Assembly: GCA_009767595.1 (NCBI GenBank)
Contig: VSDK01007123.1
Location: 190,748-254,747, forward strand
Length of the DNA: 64,000 nucleotides
Reading direction: 5' to 3'
Source of the DNA: Symbiodinium kawagutii
Lineage: Eukaryota; Sar; Dinophyceae; Suessiales; Symbiodiniaceae
The notes under the pieces were generated by a model. That model was not told the DNA's origin. It saw nothing but the letters and a program-made list of their open reading frames with translations, and did not search any database. Shown here piece by piece: positions 23,726 through 35,439 of this stretch; positions within the stretch are counted from its first letter, which is position 1; each line of letters begins with the position of its first letter. Both the position numbers and the translations under genes were made by a program.

Positions 23726-23726
23726 C
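23646..23726. repeat. (AAC)n microsatellite
   Basis: More than twenty AAC units, one early interruption (CAT). Any reading frame through it gives homopolymers and should not be called as protein. Confidence 0.9.
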
Positions 23727-24308
23727 CACTTCCAAATTTGCAGCTCGGCCTACGATGTCTAGATCGAAGAGTGACCACCTGGCAGATCCGCACATGTCGT
23801 GGTTCTTTGACAATGACCAACGAGTAGCACATCGGCAAGCAAGCCACTGGTATGACTCATCAACCAACAACCATTAAGCAAGTACTTGAAAACAACATCA
23901 ACAAGCACGTTACTGAAATACCTATAACAAAAGAAGTCTAACCGATCACCGATCTCGTGGTGTATTGATCTGTGCGGCTGTCAGATTCCACAGGAAGTTA
24001 ACCGATACGGCGCATGGCAGAGACACATTTTCAAGCCAATGGGATGTTCATCCCCAACCACGCACTGTTGAAGTAGTTGGTGACATATTTCTGGAATTGT
24101 ATCAGCCATGATCACTATCTATCAAGCTTAAGTGATTCACCATAGCCTATGTGAGTTTGGTGCACCATGGTGGATACCCATGATCATCAATATCCAACCA
24201 GTTCAGCCGTTTGGCCAACCAACAACTGGGATGCAATGTGAACTGACAACTGGTTGGCGATTTTGCGCGTTCTTACACGCTGGTGAACAGAATGGCTTGT
24301 TTTCCGAA

Positions 24309-24347
24309 GACATTGATGACATTGAGGACATTGAGGACATTGATGAA
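24309..24347. repeat. 9-bp tandem repeat (GACATTGAG)n
   Basis: Four near-identical units of GACATTGATGACATTGAGG type. In frame on plus it would give (DIE/DID)n, but no exon is supported here. Confidence 0.7.
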
Positions 24348-24672
24348 TTACCCATGTTTGGTTGCACCTGTCATTGCTGGAATCCAAGATGTCGAAATAT
24401 CTGGAGATACCCAAAGACTATCCTGTCAAGAAGTAATTGTACAAGTTCATCGTGAGTGGCTGACCAAAAGACTGATTTAAGCGGATTTAAGGACTTATAA
24501 GTCTTTATAAGTCACATAATTGGGGCTGGCTAACATTTTGGCAAGGACAAACTCTGTCGGACAAGAAACTGAGAAACTTCCATTTGCTAGGCTGTCACGT
24601 AAAACAATGCTACCTACCTCTCATGAACACCCTGAAACGACCACACTAGTCTTTGTTGGGATGTTCACCTAC

Positions 24673-24835
24673 CCTTAAAATTGGATGGTTGGTCAGGACT
24701 CGTCCCCGCATCCTTGTGATCGACCGTTGCTCGGAAACATGCCCCTTGCTCAACATTGGCAAGCTCCGTGCCTGCCGAAGATTCGGCCTGCAGCTGTGAT
24801 TCATTTTCCAGGATGCCTTTAAGTCTCAGGTCATT
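24673..24835 (-). CDS. internal exon, unknown protein
   Basis: Minus-strand exon of 54 codons plus one base, from the acceptor AAACAGTAG to the donor TTTTAAGG/GTAGGTG. The product opens NDLRLKGILENESQLQAESS and ends DAGTSPDQPSNFK; it is acidic and soluble-looking. The open frame is clean and the donor strong. Caution: the bases around the donor (AACCATCCAA ... GTAGGTGAACATCCC) recur at 31.7 kb, so the 3' end may lie in a repeat. Family unknown. Confidence 0.45.
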
Positions 24836-25163
24836 CTACTGTTTGCTTTTTGCACTTAGTATGCATACACATGGATACAAATGGTAATTTTAAACCAACA
24901 AAAATCAGCGGCACTGCCAGCCAACTGTTTGAACCGTCCAAAGGTCCCACTTACATTGACTATCTGCTGGCGAAACAACCGTTTATCAATCGATAAGCAG
25001 GGGTCAAAGCGGTTACTTAATACACAACATAGGAGTTTAACATAGATCAACCACGAGTTCGAAAGCATTCACAGATGACTCAAGCTTCTGAGGCTCGACC
25101 TTGACATGTAGGAACTCGACCCTTGACCAACACCTTTTGCAAACCCTTCATCCACCAGTGCTG

Positions 25164-25240
25164 TCTTATAAACTGTTGCAAAAAGATGTTTGTTTTGTAA
25201 TCTTACAAACTGTTGAAAAAAGATGTTTGTTTTGTAAACG
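25164..25240. repeat. 37-bp direct duplication
   Basis: AAACTGTTGCAAAAAGATG then TTTGTTTTGTAA, repeated once immediately with one or two changes. Confidence 0.8.
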
Positions 25241-26173
25241 ATCGCGGCTGGAGATACACCCTTGAAACACCTACAGTACAGTGTTTCTTTGGACTGGATG
25301 TTTAGGTTTGGTGGAAAGCCAGTGTTGGACGTTGGACAATGAAGCTGTTCGACGCACCATGCATAATTTGCCCCTGCCTATTGACGCAAGCTGATCTGAC
25401 AAACCAGTAGATGATGGTAGATCAGCCACTTTCCTGGATATTTTCCTGTCAGCAAATTGTGTGACACTACCAACTCAGAGTAAATCTGCCCAAGTATTCT
25501 TCTTCGTCTGAAATCAAGACCCGGGCTGATCATTCCACACTGAGCCACAACCCCCGACAACATCTGAAACTTCATGAGCTGTACTATGCTACAACCAATT
25601 ACCAGCTGAACATTCATGAACCCTCAAAAAAAAGCATGATGACCATCTATAATTATAGAATACGTGGTAAAAATAATCCTATGGTAATCCAATTGGAGGT
25701 CAAAACCCCAATCTGGAAAAAAAAACAAAAACCCGCACCTTGTCCCTGGTACTTCATGGAGAAGGGCTTGACCATCCCGAGTGTCGGCCTACCAACTTTG
25801 GCGTCCATGGGGAGTCCATGCTTTGAATGCGCACCAAGGGTAAAGCTTGGATCAATCCACGTCCGTTATATCATATGGATATGAAATCATATCATGAAAC
25901 CGTTCAAGGATTAGGAGCTTCAAGTGAACATGCCCAGCATCAAAGAACAGGCTCTGACTTTGACAACATGTCAGGACAAAGGTGCAGCACTTGTGAAGGG
26001 GGCATTGCCGACTTTTGTGACAGCTAAGCGTTGGCTGGTTCATCAGCAGCTGCCAGGTGGCAAACCATTGGCCACACGTCGGAAGTTGCACATCACGTTG
26101 GACCATTCACATTTGGAGGTTGCACAGCTGAAACCGAGGTTAGCTGCGCACTCAGCTTCTAAAGTGTGTCATG
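25241..26173. other. downstream flank of the 26.2-kb gene, no exon resolved
   Basis: The stretch 25924-26160 is open on plus in a frame containing MPSIKEQALTLTTCQDKG, but it lacks splice support and overlaps the antisense of a confident gene. It may be the 3' untranslated region of that gene. Confidence 0.35.
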
Positions 26174-27768
26174 TCAATCCGTCACAGGTGCGCGCGGATC
26201 ATGGACATGCTCTTCCAGCTCATCATCGCCATCAGGCGGTGGACGTTGTGGTGCTTTTTTGTTCATCAGCACGCACGGAACAATGAACAAAGCGCAGCAC
26301 ATGAAGAAGAGCTTGACTTTCAAATATGTCACGAACATATTCCACATGGTCGTCATCATGGGTTCCTGCTGCTCTCCATGCTCATTGTCCACATCCGGCG
26401 GGCCAATGCCGTCGTCCTTGACAACTTCCACTGCTGCACCACCTGCGGGCGACGTGCAGCCAATCACTGCCTTTGGTTTTGGTGGATGTACTGTAAGTAA
26501 TCGCAGCCATGCGGTTGTTTGTTCATGGCTGATGACAGCCAATGGAGTGTGCTGATATCAATACATGAGAGAAAAAACATATCCATGATTAGACATGCTA
26601 AATCTTTCTTGGTATAAACACATACGCTTTATGCTCATTTATGTTGGTTCACCGTCTAATAGCGTACTGTACCCAAAAGTAGTGGTTTATCTATGTTGAT
26701 CTCTGGATGTGTGACATTCAACCGCTCGAAACGCATCACCTGCACAAGCCAAACCTGGACGATATTTGATGAACCATCATTGTGTCATAAAACATCTCAT
26801 GATCCTAACCAAAACAGCCAGGCGAAGCTTTGGACATGGCGACCATCTCCCATCGTCTCCACGACTTGTTGGATACTATAACTGTCCCCCTGCGAACGCG
26901 CATGCGATTGACGATTGGCAGCACTGCGCACCTGCGGCAGGAGCTTCTGCTTCTAAGCTCTCACTTGCTTTCTCTTGCATGCCCTTCAGTTGCTTGGCTG
27001 CATCGCTGCTCACCGAATCACCTGCCCGGGTGCCATCAACAAATGACACTCATCAACAAGTAACAGTGATGCGTGATAGTTAAGTGATAAGCGAAAAGTG
27101 ATACTGTAATGATTTGACTAAGCTAAGCCGACTAGGGGGTAAGTTGATTCGGCAATGGATGACAACGGTTTGCAAACAAACATTGACCGTGATGTACATT
27201 GGTTATTGCCAAGCGGTTGGTTTGTCAACCAAAATATACCAAGTATAGGTCTTTTTTCACACTGCTCACCTGCTTCTTGCAAAGCCTGAGAAAGGGGATC
27301 TTCTTCGGCTTCCTCTGCCTGTTCAGCTTTCTGGATCTCCATGGATTCTTGTCCCTCTGGAGGTACAACCTGCTGTTCTTCCGGATTTGGAAACCAACCT
27401 GAGCAGCACACCATCGCTCACCAGCCAACCATCCTCTGGAACCATGAGAATATTCAATATCTAAGCTATCACCCAACCAATTAATTATATTATTTAATTA
27501 TGCCATATCCAATTCACAAATCGACCTTTTGTACCAGCCCACCTGCAAATCCTCGAGACTTCAGCGCAGCCTTCAAGGCCTTGTAATTGGCTCCGGACTC
27601 GGGGTCCAGCAGCCTCGGGACTCGTGGCACCGCTTCCAAGGCCGAGGGATGCAGCAGTTTCCCCGCGAGGAAGTTGCTGCTTCGGGAGCCAGCGATGGGC
27701 GCAGCACGGGCACCCTCCAGGTGTTCCAAGCTGGCTGTGTGGAGCGTGCTTTGGAGGAGGCTCGGCAT
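26174..27768 (-). CDS. complete four-exon gene, 253-aa protein with C-terminal hydrophobic segment
   Basis: Exons, in order: 27768-27543, 27398-27270, 27021-26932, 26490-26174. All three introns (144, 248 and 441 bp) are GT-AG and phase 1, and exon lengths fit the joined frame exactly. The predicted start is the ATG at 27768 (MPSLLQSTLHTASLEHL...). Residues 1-75 are basic and Ala/Leu/Ser-rich, possibly a targeting region. Residues 77-150 are acidic and helical (AEQAEEAEEDPLSQALQEA, then QLKGMQEKASESLEAEA). Near residues 203-226 one hydrophobic stretch (LKVKLFFMCCALFIVPCVLM) is followed by a polar tail ending HDPRAPVTD and TGA. This suggests a single-pass membrane protein with a large soluble N-terminal part. 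No family recognised. An upstream exon cannot be excluded. Confidence 0.8.
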
Positions 27769-28179
27769 GGCGAGATCAACACTGGATGGTGAAAGGATGT
27801 GAAAGGATGGAGGTTTGGAAACTTGGGAAGCAAAACAAGTTGGCAAAGACTTTGAGTGCTTCGTGGCTATTCATTGATCCTTTTGTTGGAGGGCTCTCCG
27901 AAATCTAACGAAAAACGGTTATTTCAGCTTTGCATTGGCAAAGAAGAAAATCAACCAACGCATCTACGCGAAAAAGTCAAGCCGTGTGGCTCCGGGGAAA
28001 TGGCAACTAGGCTCCAGTAAGAACTCCTGACACAAACTGAAACTCATAGTACGTACACATATTGAACAGAAAACATTTTTTGACTTCCAAGCATCTGCGT
28101 CTGCACTCCTTCAAACAAAGATACTGCATAGGTTTTACTCCGGAAAGTGCGTCTCACATGGAACATCAACACCTCTCTG

Positions 28180-28379
28180 TTATTGAGAAGTCGCTGTCTT
28201 GCTGACTGGTTCTTCAAAATAAAGGGCATAGTTCAACAAACAGGTTCGTATCTCCAACCATCCCCTAGTCGTATTGTTTGTAGCTAAGCCCCAATCTATG
28301 GGGATTGCATCATTCATGACCCGGGATACCACCACTCCGTCCCAACACCTGGATCCAACCTTCCATCGGATAGGTGATC
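28180..28379 (-). CDS. C-terminal exon, unknown protein
   Basis: Minus-strand exon of 65 codons plus TAA, entered in phase 1 after the pyrimidine-rich acceptor CCCCCACCTTGCAAG. The product contains SPIRWKVGSRCWDGVVVSRV, then MNDAIPIDWGLATN, and ends FEEPVSKTATSQ. It is well mixed in composition with no low complexity. The plus strand has a competing exon (AKPQSMGIASFMTRDTTTPS, donor GATAG/GTGATC), but the minus frame is twice as long and ends in a stop. The 5' exons are not resolved; the gene lies upstream of the one starting at 27768 and on the same strand. Confidence 0.5.
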
Positions 28380-28889
28380 CTTGCAAGGTGGGGGCAGTGG
28401 TAAGCACGGGATGCACGGACTTTGAAGGACCCCATTCACTCCCGGGTTGGCACCCCCTTTAAAGGGACCTAGGGGTACCCCTGGCTCAGAATCACTCCCT
28501 CTAAACCAACAGCCAGTTGATGTGTCGGGGGATTTCCAACAACGAGACATATATATGTCCGTCATCTTTTTTGGGGGTAGTAAATTAGTAAATCTCGTGA
28601 ATGACTCACACTATTAAGGAACCATGACTAAGGGTCCATGATCATGACGCATATGGGGGAGCTGCACAAGGGACACTGCACAAGCCAAAGAGTCTGTGTG
28701 CGTGGAGACAGAGAATCATCTGTTTTTGCTGATTTCAAAATTTACCCAAAGCACGATTCAATAGAGCCATTCCAGGTTTGACATCTTCAAACTTGCTTGC
28801 TGCAGCCGCATTACGAAAACTACTGCTGGTTGGGAGCATCTGTCATTTTGAGACACACCGATGTGTTATTGGCGGTTGCTCCACAATGT

Positions 28890-29010
28890 AACATTGTATA
28901 TATATATATATATGTAGCGAAGGAGCCGGTTGTTTGTCTTCTGCAGCACACCCGCCGTTTCTGCCACATGTATATAACTATATACATAAATATATATATA
29001 TATATATACA
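28890..29010. repeat. (TA)n microsatellites
   Basis: Two TATATATA runs near 28896-28913 and 28990-29008. Confidence 0.8.
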
Positions 29011-29715
29011 CCTATTTTTTCTTCCACCTGAAAGAAACACATACACTGTCAGTTGTGGTTACATCCGTTATCCTGTCCTTTGCTTTTTGACAATTCCAAA
29101 TATGCCATGACTTCTCGGTTCAATTGGGATCCTTTGAGTAGCCTGACACTTCTTGGTTCTGCGTCGGTGATTGTCACAGGTACTGCTGAACAATCTATCA
29201 CCAAATAACTCACTCAACGTGCCCAGCTAAAGCGTAAAGCCACCTCACTGAGTGTGAAGCTACCTTGTTGTGTTTGTCATGACGGCCATGCAATATCCAC
29301 GGTTTAAGTATCAAAACTATCACCTTCCCAAGAAGGGCAAACATCTGCCATTCCATCCTATATTGGAAGGTTGATGCAACTATACCATGATAAAGCAACA
29401 ACATGCATCATAACAGTATATACCCTTACCCATGCAGCTATCAACTGTCTAACTATTCAACGTTGCGATTTGGATAGATTCCAACAGCAACACTGTACCA
29501 AACAGTGCCAGGGACGACTAGAATTCCTGGTGACAGTTGCCTGATATATTCTTATCATCCCCATATGGTTTCCTGATTCTTCTCATCCCCACCTATTTTC
29601 TTATCATTCCCACTATCAACCATGACAATGATATTGACCAATTCCTGGTGGCTTCCAAACACTTCCAAACGCACGAGAGCACAAAAACTGAAGCCAAAGC
29701 ACTTGATCCATCGAC

Positions 29716-29810
29716 CCTGTCGAGGACCCATTGCAGCAAGAACCTTTGTCGCAGGCACAGCAACTCGTGGGACGTGGATACGTGGCTGTGGGCCCAGGGC
29801 TCCTGTACGT
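29716..29810 (-). CDS. internal exon candidate
   Basis: Minus-strand exon of 31 codons, entered in phase 1 after GGGATGTTCAG and left in phase 0 at GACAGG/GTCGATG. The product contains VQEPWAHSHVSTSHELLCLR then QRFLLQWVLDR. The acceptor lies in one arm of a perfect-looking hairpin (29812-29865). Other frames on both strands are also open, so confidence is limited. It could be an upstream exon of the gene ending at 28180. Confidence 0.35.
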
Positions 29811-29811
29811 C

Positions 29812-29865
29812 TGAACATCCCAGAAACCCAACGAGTGTCCAAATCTTGGGTCCCTGGGATGTTCA
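29812..29865. other. long hairpin
   Basis: TGAACATCCCAG ... ACCCAA pairs with TTGGGT ... CTGGGATGTTCA: arms of about 18-20 bases with a 13- to 14-base loop and small internal mismatches. Confidence 0.7.
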
Positions 29866-30483
29866 TCTTTATGGATTGCTAGGTGTGATCAACGCCATTT
29901 CGCACATGTCTCGTGATTTGCCACGTCAATGGAAAACAACAAGTGTCGTTTGCGCTGATAACAATCATGTCCAATAGATCTGCCAGTCTTCCATGAAAAG
30001 AAACTCTGTGTTGAACCAACTGTTATAAGTATGTGTAGCATATGAACATATTCGGATTACAGTAGATCATTGATTGGTGTTACAACTAATCCATACTAAT
30101 CCGACAAATTGGCTCGTCCAAAGGAATACTCAAATATCATCAATCCCAAAAACGTATGGCTGAACATAGCAAGCCAAATCCTCCAACCAGAATATGTCAT
30201 ATATCACCTCCTATCCCACAGTATCAATAAGATTCACTAGCCATTGCTAACCATGAACATTCTGGTTAACATTGGAGATATATGATGACAGGTGCAATGA
30301 CTATTGGTTCACTGGTCATAGCAAATAAAATAACTTATCATCCTGCCCTATAATTTACAATCATAAACCACTATCAATCATTAGAAACCACTAAAACGTT
30401 GGTCTATCCCCTACTATTGTTGCTTATTATCCCCCTTCATTGGTGATTATTGAAGGTTAGAGCCAACCCCAAAGATGGCCAAT

Positions 30484-30636
30484 ATGGCTGCAGGTCAAAA
30501 CCCCGTACCCTTAGTGACCATCCCCCAAATCCTTGGTAAACATCCCCCAAATATCCCTAAACGACCGAACTAGTCGAGCGATTGAAATGTTCACCCAGCC
30601 TTTGTTTGCTTGGTTAATATTGACCCATCCCCATAT
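30484..30636 (+). repeat. family B element, longer copy
   Basis: Starts ATGGCTGCAGGTCAAAACCC and ends AATATTGACCCATCCCCAT. A second partial copy (GGCTGTGGTTAACCATTG) follows at once to about 30712. Confidence 0.65.
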
Positions 30637-30714
30637 GGCTGTGGTTAACCATTGTTTTCCCTATAGTTTTGTTGTTGACTATCCTCCATCATTGCTGGTT
30701 AATGATGACCCCCC

Positions 30715-30860
30715 TTCCTGACCCATGGCCCATGGCCACCATTGGCTCTCGCTGCAGCGTCGCCTCATCGCCGGGCGAAAGCTGTCCCACTGCGTCGCAG
30801 GCACCCGGCCCACTGTAGACGCCTCACCAGGAACGACCATCGATCAGGCACGAGGAAACA
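30715..30860. other. exon-like G+C island, strand undecided
   Basis: Minus readings include AVGQLSPGDEATLQREPMVA after an acceptor CTGCGACGCAG. The plus reading gives HWLSLQRRLIAGRKLSHCVA. CAATCAACC-type sequence lies on one side and TGGTTGATGG-type on the other. Confidence 0.35.
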
Positions 30861-31444
30861 CCATGAATCAGCCATCCAACACCAGACTCAGCCATCAGCC
30901 ATCAATCAGCTTCCAATCAACCAGGCAAACATCAATCAAACATGAGTCAGCCATGATGGCTGATGGTTGATGCGTTTTTTATGGTTGAATATGGCTGACC
31001 TCTAGTTGATTCTAGTTTATGAATGATTGGGTAATGACTGATGGATGGTTGATTGACGGTTGATGCATGATGGCTGATTTTTGGTTGAGCCGCGCTCTAT
31101 TGGTTGACTGGTTGTTTTTTTGTTGATCCTGGTTCCTGAATGGTGGACATCAGCGTTGATGATGGCTCCTAAGGGTTGATAAGCTGGTCAGTTATAGCAT
31201 GGAGCATGACGGGCAGGCAACATTGGCTGACAACAGTTGACTAATAGCTGATTGATGTTTGATTGGAACTTGGCAATTGTTATTTCGTCACTCCTTGATA
31301 GCAGTGTTCGATTGTAGATCCTGATTGATACTAGTGAAGCAGGCTTGTTCAAGAATCAAAATTGATTGCTAGCAAATTAGTCAATCACTTCATTACCCGC
31401 AACAACAATGATTGATGATTGTCACTATCCTATTGTTTTTTCTG

Positions 31445-31568
31445 AATGAAAATAATAATGACATATCACGACCAACCAAAGCAACGGCGGTGAATGATCG
31501 TGCATGGCTGCTGACAATTATATCAGTTATGATATACCGCTGGTCAGTACCCTGGACATCCCTGGACG
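31445..31568 (-). CDS. possible internal exon
   Basis: Minus-strand open frame entered in phase 1 after ATTTTTACCAG, containing SRDVQGTDQRYIITDIIVSS and SFTAVALVGRD. It lies 20 bp beyond a family A element, which would sit at the end of its upstream intron. The donor is not identified. Confidence 0.3.
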
Positions 31569-31587
31569 CTGGTAAAAATCCCATAAA

Positions 31588-31688
31588 TGGTGGTTTCTTA
31601 AAATAGGGGTACCCCAAAAATGGTTTGTGTATTACTATAGATGCTTAGTAAGGATGATTTGGGGGTACCCCCATTTTGAGAAACACCT
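31588..31688. repeat. family A element, near-perfect terminal inverted repeats
   Basis: TGGTGGTTTCTTAAAATAGG then GGTACCCC at one end; GGGGGTACCCCCATTTTGAG then AAACACC at the other. About 27-bp inverted repeats, 101 bp overall, A+T-rich middle with TATTACTATAGATG. Confidence 0.8.
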
Positions 31689-31699
31689 ATATGACCCTT

Positions 31700-32926
31700 T
31701 CCATGACCAAGCTACCCTTTGTGGGGATGTTCACCTACCTATGCTTGGATGGTTATCCATGACCCAACACCCCATATTCATATCATCTTGCAAGCATGAG
31801 TGGAGCTGACAAATGTTTCACAAGAATTCCTAGCTGATTCGCTGGTTGATCAGGAAACGATCAGGTTTCGTGAGGAATTGGTGGTAGTACGCAGTCCCCT
31901 AATGGAACAATAACAACAACTCAGCAGTAAGGTGCTTGATGATGAGTAAAATCCATTGTAGGGTTCTTCAGCACCATTTACGGCCTCCTGTCAAGAGGTT
32001 TGTTTGCAGCGGTACAAATCTTCGGCGAAGCTGTTTGGCGAAATGCAAACATGTTGTTGGGGCCTTGTTCGGTCCGGGGTCTCAAGGGGCTATCGGAAGC
32101 CCTTTTTGAATCCAGTCAAAATTCAATCATTCCTATGAATGGATGAAACATGATGAAGCCCTATGACCCCTAGCCATTCTGAATCTGTGTGGCAATTGTA
32201 GATGATACCATCAGGAATCCCAACAACCGCACCACTGCCCGCCACACCTAAGGCGGTCTGAACATAGGCTGCCGGTGGCCTTGGGTTCATCAGAGAAAGT
32301 ACAACTGAAGCCTTCTATGTCTTTGTCCATGTAAGCATCCAAAAGTATTCACATCTTACATATCCTCAAACCATATGGTGCAGTAAGTCACGTGTTGTAG
32401 CGACCGCAAAATCAAGGGGAGAGAGAGAGAGAGAGAAGCGAATCAAATAACATTAAATTTGTTGCAGAAACACATGAAAAGGATCAAACATCGCTCCATG
32501 CTATTCCTGGTTTCATGGTATCAAGTGTTCAGCAGCAGAAACACGTACGAGTAGCAAACAAAGTGCTTCCACAGCATAGTCACACTACGGTCAGCAACTT
32601 GGTGCCGACAATGGGACAACCACCAGTTACCAGCTGGTGCGGAAAACACATATGTAAGTCATCACAGGCCATTGGTCGGCCATGATATATCACTAGCTAG
32701 CCATGAATTAGCCAATGTTCAACCAATACTTCATCCTCATTGACATCAATCCCTTATTTCAATCCAGCCTATCAATAGGCATTAATCACCCACCAACATC
32801 AATCAACCATGATCCACTCTCTAAATCTAGTCTTTCATTAATTATTAATCACGCACTGACATTGGTTAAATCAACCAACAATCATAATTTCAATCAAAGC
32901 AAGTAACACCGAGCTCCGGGCCCAAC
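31700..32926. other. no gene recognised
   Basis: Contains a family E unit (GGGGATGTTCACCTACC, about 31717-31740), a (GA)n run near 32417-32436, and CATCAATCAACC-type repeats toward the exon island at 32.9 kb. Confidence 0.45.
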
Positions 32927-32987
32927 CCGCAAGCGCGGCACATCTTCCATCACCTCAGCCAATAGGAAGGCGTGCGCTTCCAGCTGT
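32927..32987 (-). CDS. short internal exon, helical
   Basis: Minus-strand exon of 20 codons, entered in phase 2 after GCGTCCGCAG and left in phase 0 at TTGCGG/GTTGGG. Product QLEAHAFLLAEVMEDVPRLR, an amphipathic-helix-like segment. The plus frame has an early stop, so minus is favoured. An alternative donor is GCTGAG/GTGATG. Confidence 0.45.
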
Positions 32988-33009
32988 CTGCGGACGCATG
33001 TCGGGTGAC

Positions 33010-33660
33010 TTGAACAATGTTCAATCTCTAATCAATGGTTAGTTCGCAAGGGCAAATGGTAAATGGTGAATCAATGGTCACTCAATGGCCAATCAATGGT
33101 TAATTAATGGCCAGTCAATGGTTAATTGATGGCCAGCAACCACAACCATGTCTACTGCTTAACGGCTAAACAAAAGGTTCAAATGGTTCATCGATGATAT
33201 GTCTACTGCTTAACGGCTACTCAATGGTTGCAAATGGTTCATCGATGATCAATAAATCTATGGCAATGCGGGATTTATTATGGTTGATTAATGGTAAATG
33301 ATGGTCGATTAATGGATGATGACGGTGAATCAAAGAGTAATACTGCTTGTTGTGATAATGACTAGTGGCGGCAAAGTACATGATTAATGATGGCTAACGG
33401 ATGGTTGTTGATGGCTATATAGTTGATGGATACAGTCTTCAACAGTCAATAATAATGGTTTACTAAAAGAACTCATGATAGTCACTAATTAATCGTTAAT
33501 GATGGCTAATCGATGCTTGTTGATCGTGGATAATTAGTGATTGATGGTGGCCAATTTATGATTCTGGATGGTTTCTTGATGGTTGCTACGATGTCTAGTG
33601 ATGATCGATTCACAGTAGCACTGATTACCATACTGCTGGTTGTTCATTAATGAGGGTTAC
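33010..33660. repeat. TGGTTAATGATGG-type degenerate repeats with a local duplication
   Basis: Dense TCAATGGTTAATTGATGG units. Within them a roughly 50-bp unit (TCTACTGCTTAACGGCTA ... GGTTCATCGATGAT) occurs twice in tandem at about 33149-33252. Confidence 0.7.
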
Positions 33661-33662
33661 TC

Positions 33663-34294
33663 ATGCTTGATTTGGTGGGAAACCAGTTGTTTTGCAGGGT
33701 ACTCTCTACCCACAGCAGAACAAGAACAATGCAGACAGTGTGGCCCTGGGGATACCCCCAAGCTGAATTTAGGACATCCCCACTGAACATACCTCCTGGG
33801 ATGGTGTTGACACACTACCGGGATGTCAAGTCCCGAGATTCTGAACATTTTGAGTCGACGATTTTCCGGGCTTTGGATGGACGATCCAAGGCATTCAAAT
33901 CAGTTGGGGGTTCAAATGACTTGGGTTTGACCCATGATTCTGTTCACAAATTGGGGTGACTCGAAAAACTGCGAAGCAAGATCTGGTGAACATGCTTAAA
34001 GGCACAGCGGTAAACATCAGAAATTATCAACCGCTATTGCCAGAGACCGATAGGAAGCAATATGTTACGTTCATGGACCATCATGATCATTAATTAAACT
34101 ATTCAACCAATTAAGAAACATGATTAATGATACTCAACCATTATTCTCCCTCATCATTCACTATCATTTACCATGTATCCTGCCAACTGCCAACTTGCAA
34201 GCGGCCCCCCCTGAGGTGGTGGACTGAGGAGACCTCCAGTTGATCCTACAGGGCATGGCAGGTGAGCAGGTGGTGCTGATCGAACCCTGAGGAC
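33663..34294. other. unresolved stretch
   Basis: An open plus frame at 33663-33959 contains NIPPGMVLTHYRDVKSRD but lacks splice support. The remainder is A+T-rich. Confidence 0.3.
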
Positions 34295-34345
34295 CTACAT
34301 ATGGGATGTGGCCCAGCCGCAGTCACGAACGTGGCCCAGCTCGAG
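34295..34345 (-). CDS. short C-terminal exon candidate
   Basis: Minus-strand exon of 16 codons plus TAG after a clear acceptor (GAGCATCTTCAG): LELGHVRDCGWATSHM. A short plus-strand exon (DLQLILQGMA with a GTGAGC donor) competes nearby at about 34228-34262. Confidence 0.3.
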   Translation of the reverse strand, partial: LELGHVRDCGWATSHM

Positions 34346-35439
34346 CTGAAGATGCTCGTTGCAACAGTTGTTGTGAGGAGTAGTATTGATACATAATCTG
34401 GATTTTGTTTTCTGACGTGGATGAGGAAGCTGCTATAAACTACCCATGCTCAGAAATCTACGGCAGGTTAAATTGAATCTCTGGCAGCTGCAAAACTTTA
34501 TCTGGGTTTGTGAAAACATGGTGGTACGTCTACAAGCCGTCTCTTCATGTGATCATTTCAAACATCAACATTGGGGGCTGCAGGGTACCCACCACCGACG
34601 TCTCGGTTTCAACGTTCATGGCCAGCTGCTTTAGTGAGATCCGTTATATACTGGTGTCTGTCCAAACTGTGTCCCTGGAATGCCCACTCTGCACCCACTT
34701 CACTTTTCAACAATGCAAGTGATTCCGCTTTAATAAAACTGCCACCATGCTAACAAAACAAGCTTGAACATAATCTTGTTTTTGCAATCACACAAGGATT
34801 GTTGAAATTAATCTCCCGTTATTTAAAAGTAGCCATGATAGGCCATGATAGTTTGATGGCGCTTTGTGTTTGTTTCGAGGACATGCTGACAGCGGATAAA
34901 CTGAATTGACCTTTGCAACAATATTTTGCTGTCCTCAAAACACCAATTCTCTGCTGGGACGTGTTTTTTGGCCTGAACCCCAACAACATAACCAGTGTCA
35001 GTCCCAAAGAGTCAACCATAGTCTTCGGTGCCTGAATATAAGATAAGATTACATATGAGGTTTCATGTTGTTTCTATCTGGTGCTGCGAGAGTCCTACCC
35101 ACACTGATCCAACTTCTCTTCCATGAGGTCTGCGGCTCCTCGCCATGAACTTTGACAAAGGATTGCATGGAGGAGGCCGAATTCGCATGTGCCTGGGCTA
35201 AAGGTCCAAAGGCTACTCATGACATATGCGAAATCATTGAGTAAAAGTGGTGGGTAAAGCATATCAAACGCTACTCACAGGGGATCTAAAGTTTGTCTTC
35301 CCTCAGCAGTGTATTGTTCTTGGACTGATTTGCAAGGGTTCCTCGATGAATTTCGGCAGTTGACAGATTACGCGGTTGATGAATTACCATCATGGTATCA
35401 TCACGGCATCATCATGGTATGCTTCTAGCCCCGGGTGCG

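Noticed and set aside
23527..23877. Long open frames through the (AAC)n tract giving poly-Thr, poly-Val or poly-Leu proteins
   Set aside because: Produced by the microsatellite in all frames; no splice or start support.
28283..28371. Plus-strand exon AKPQSMGIASFMTRDTTTPS with TTTGTAG acceptor and GATAG/GTGATC donor
   Set aside because: The minus exon at 28379-28180 is longer, ends in a stop and fits gene orientation.
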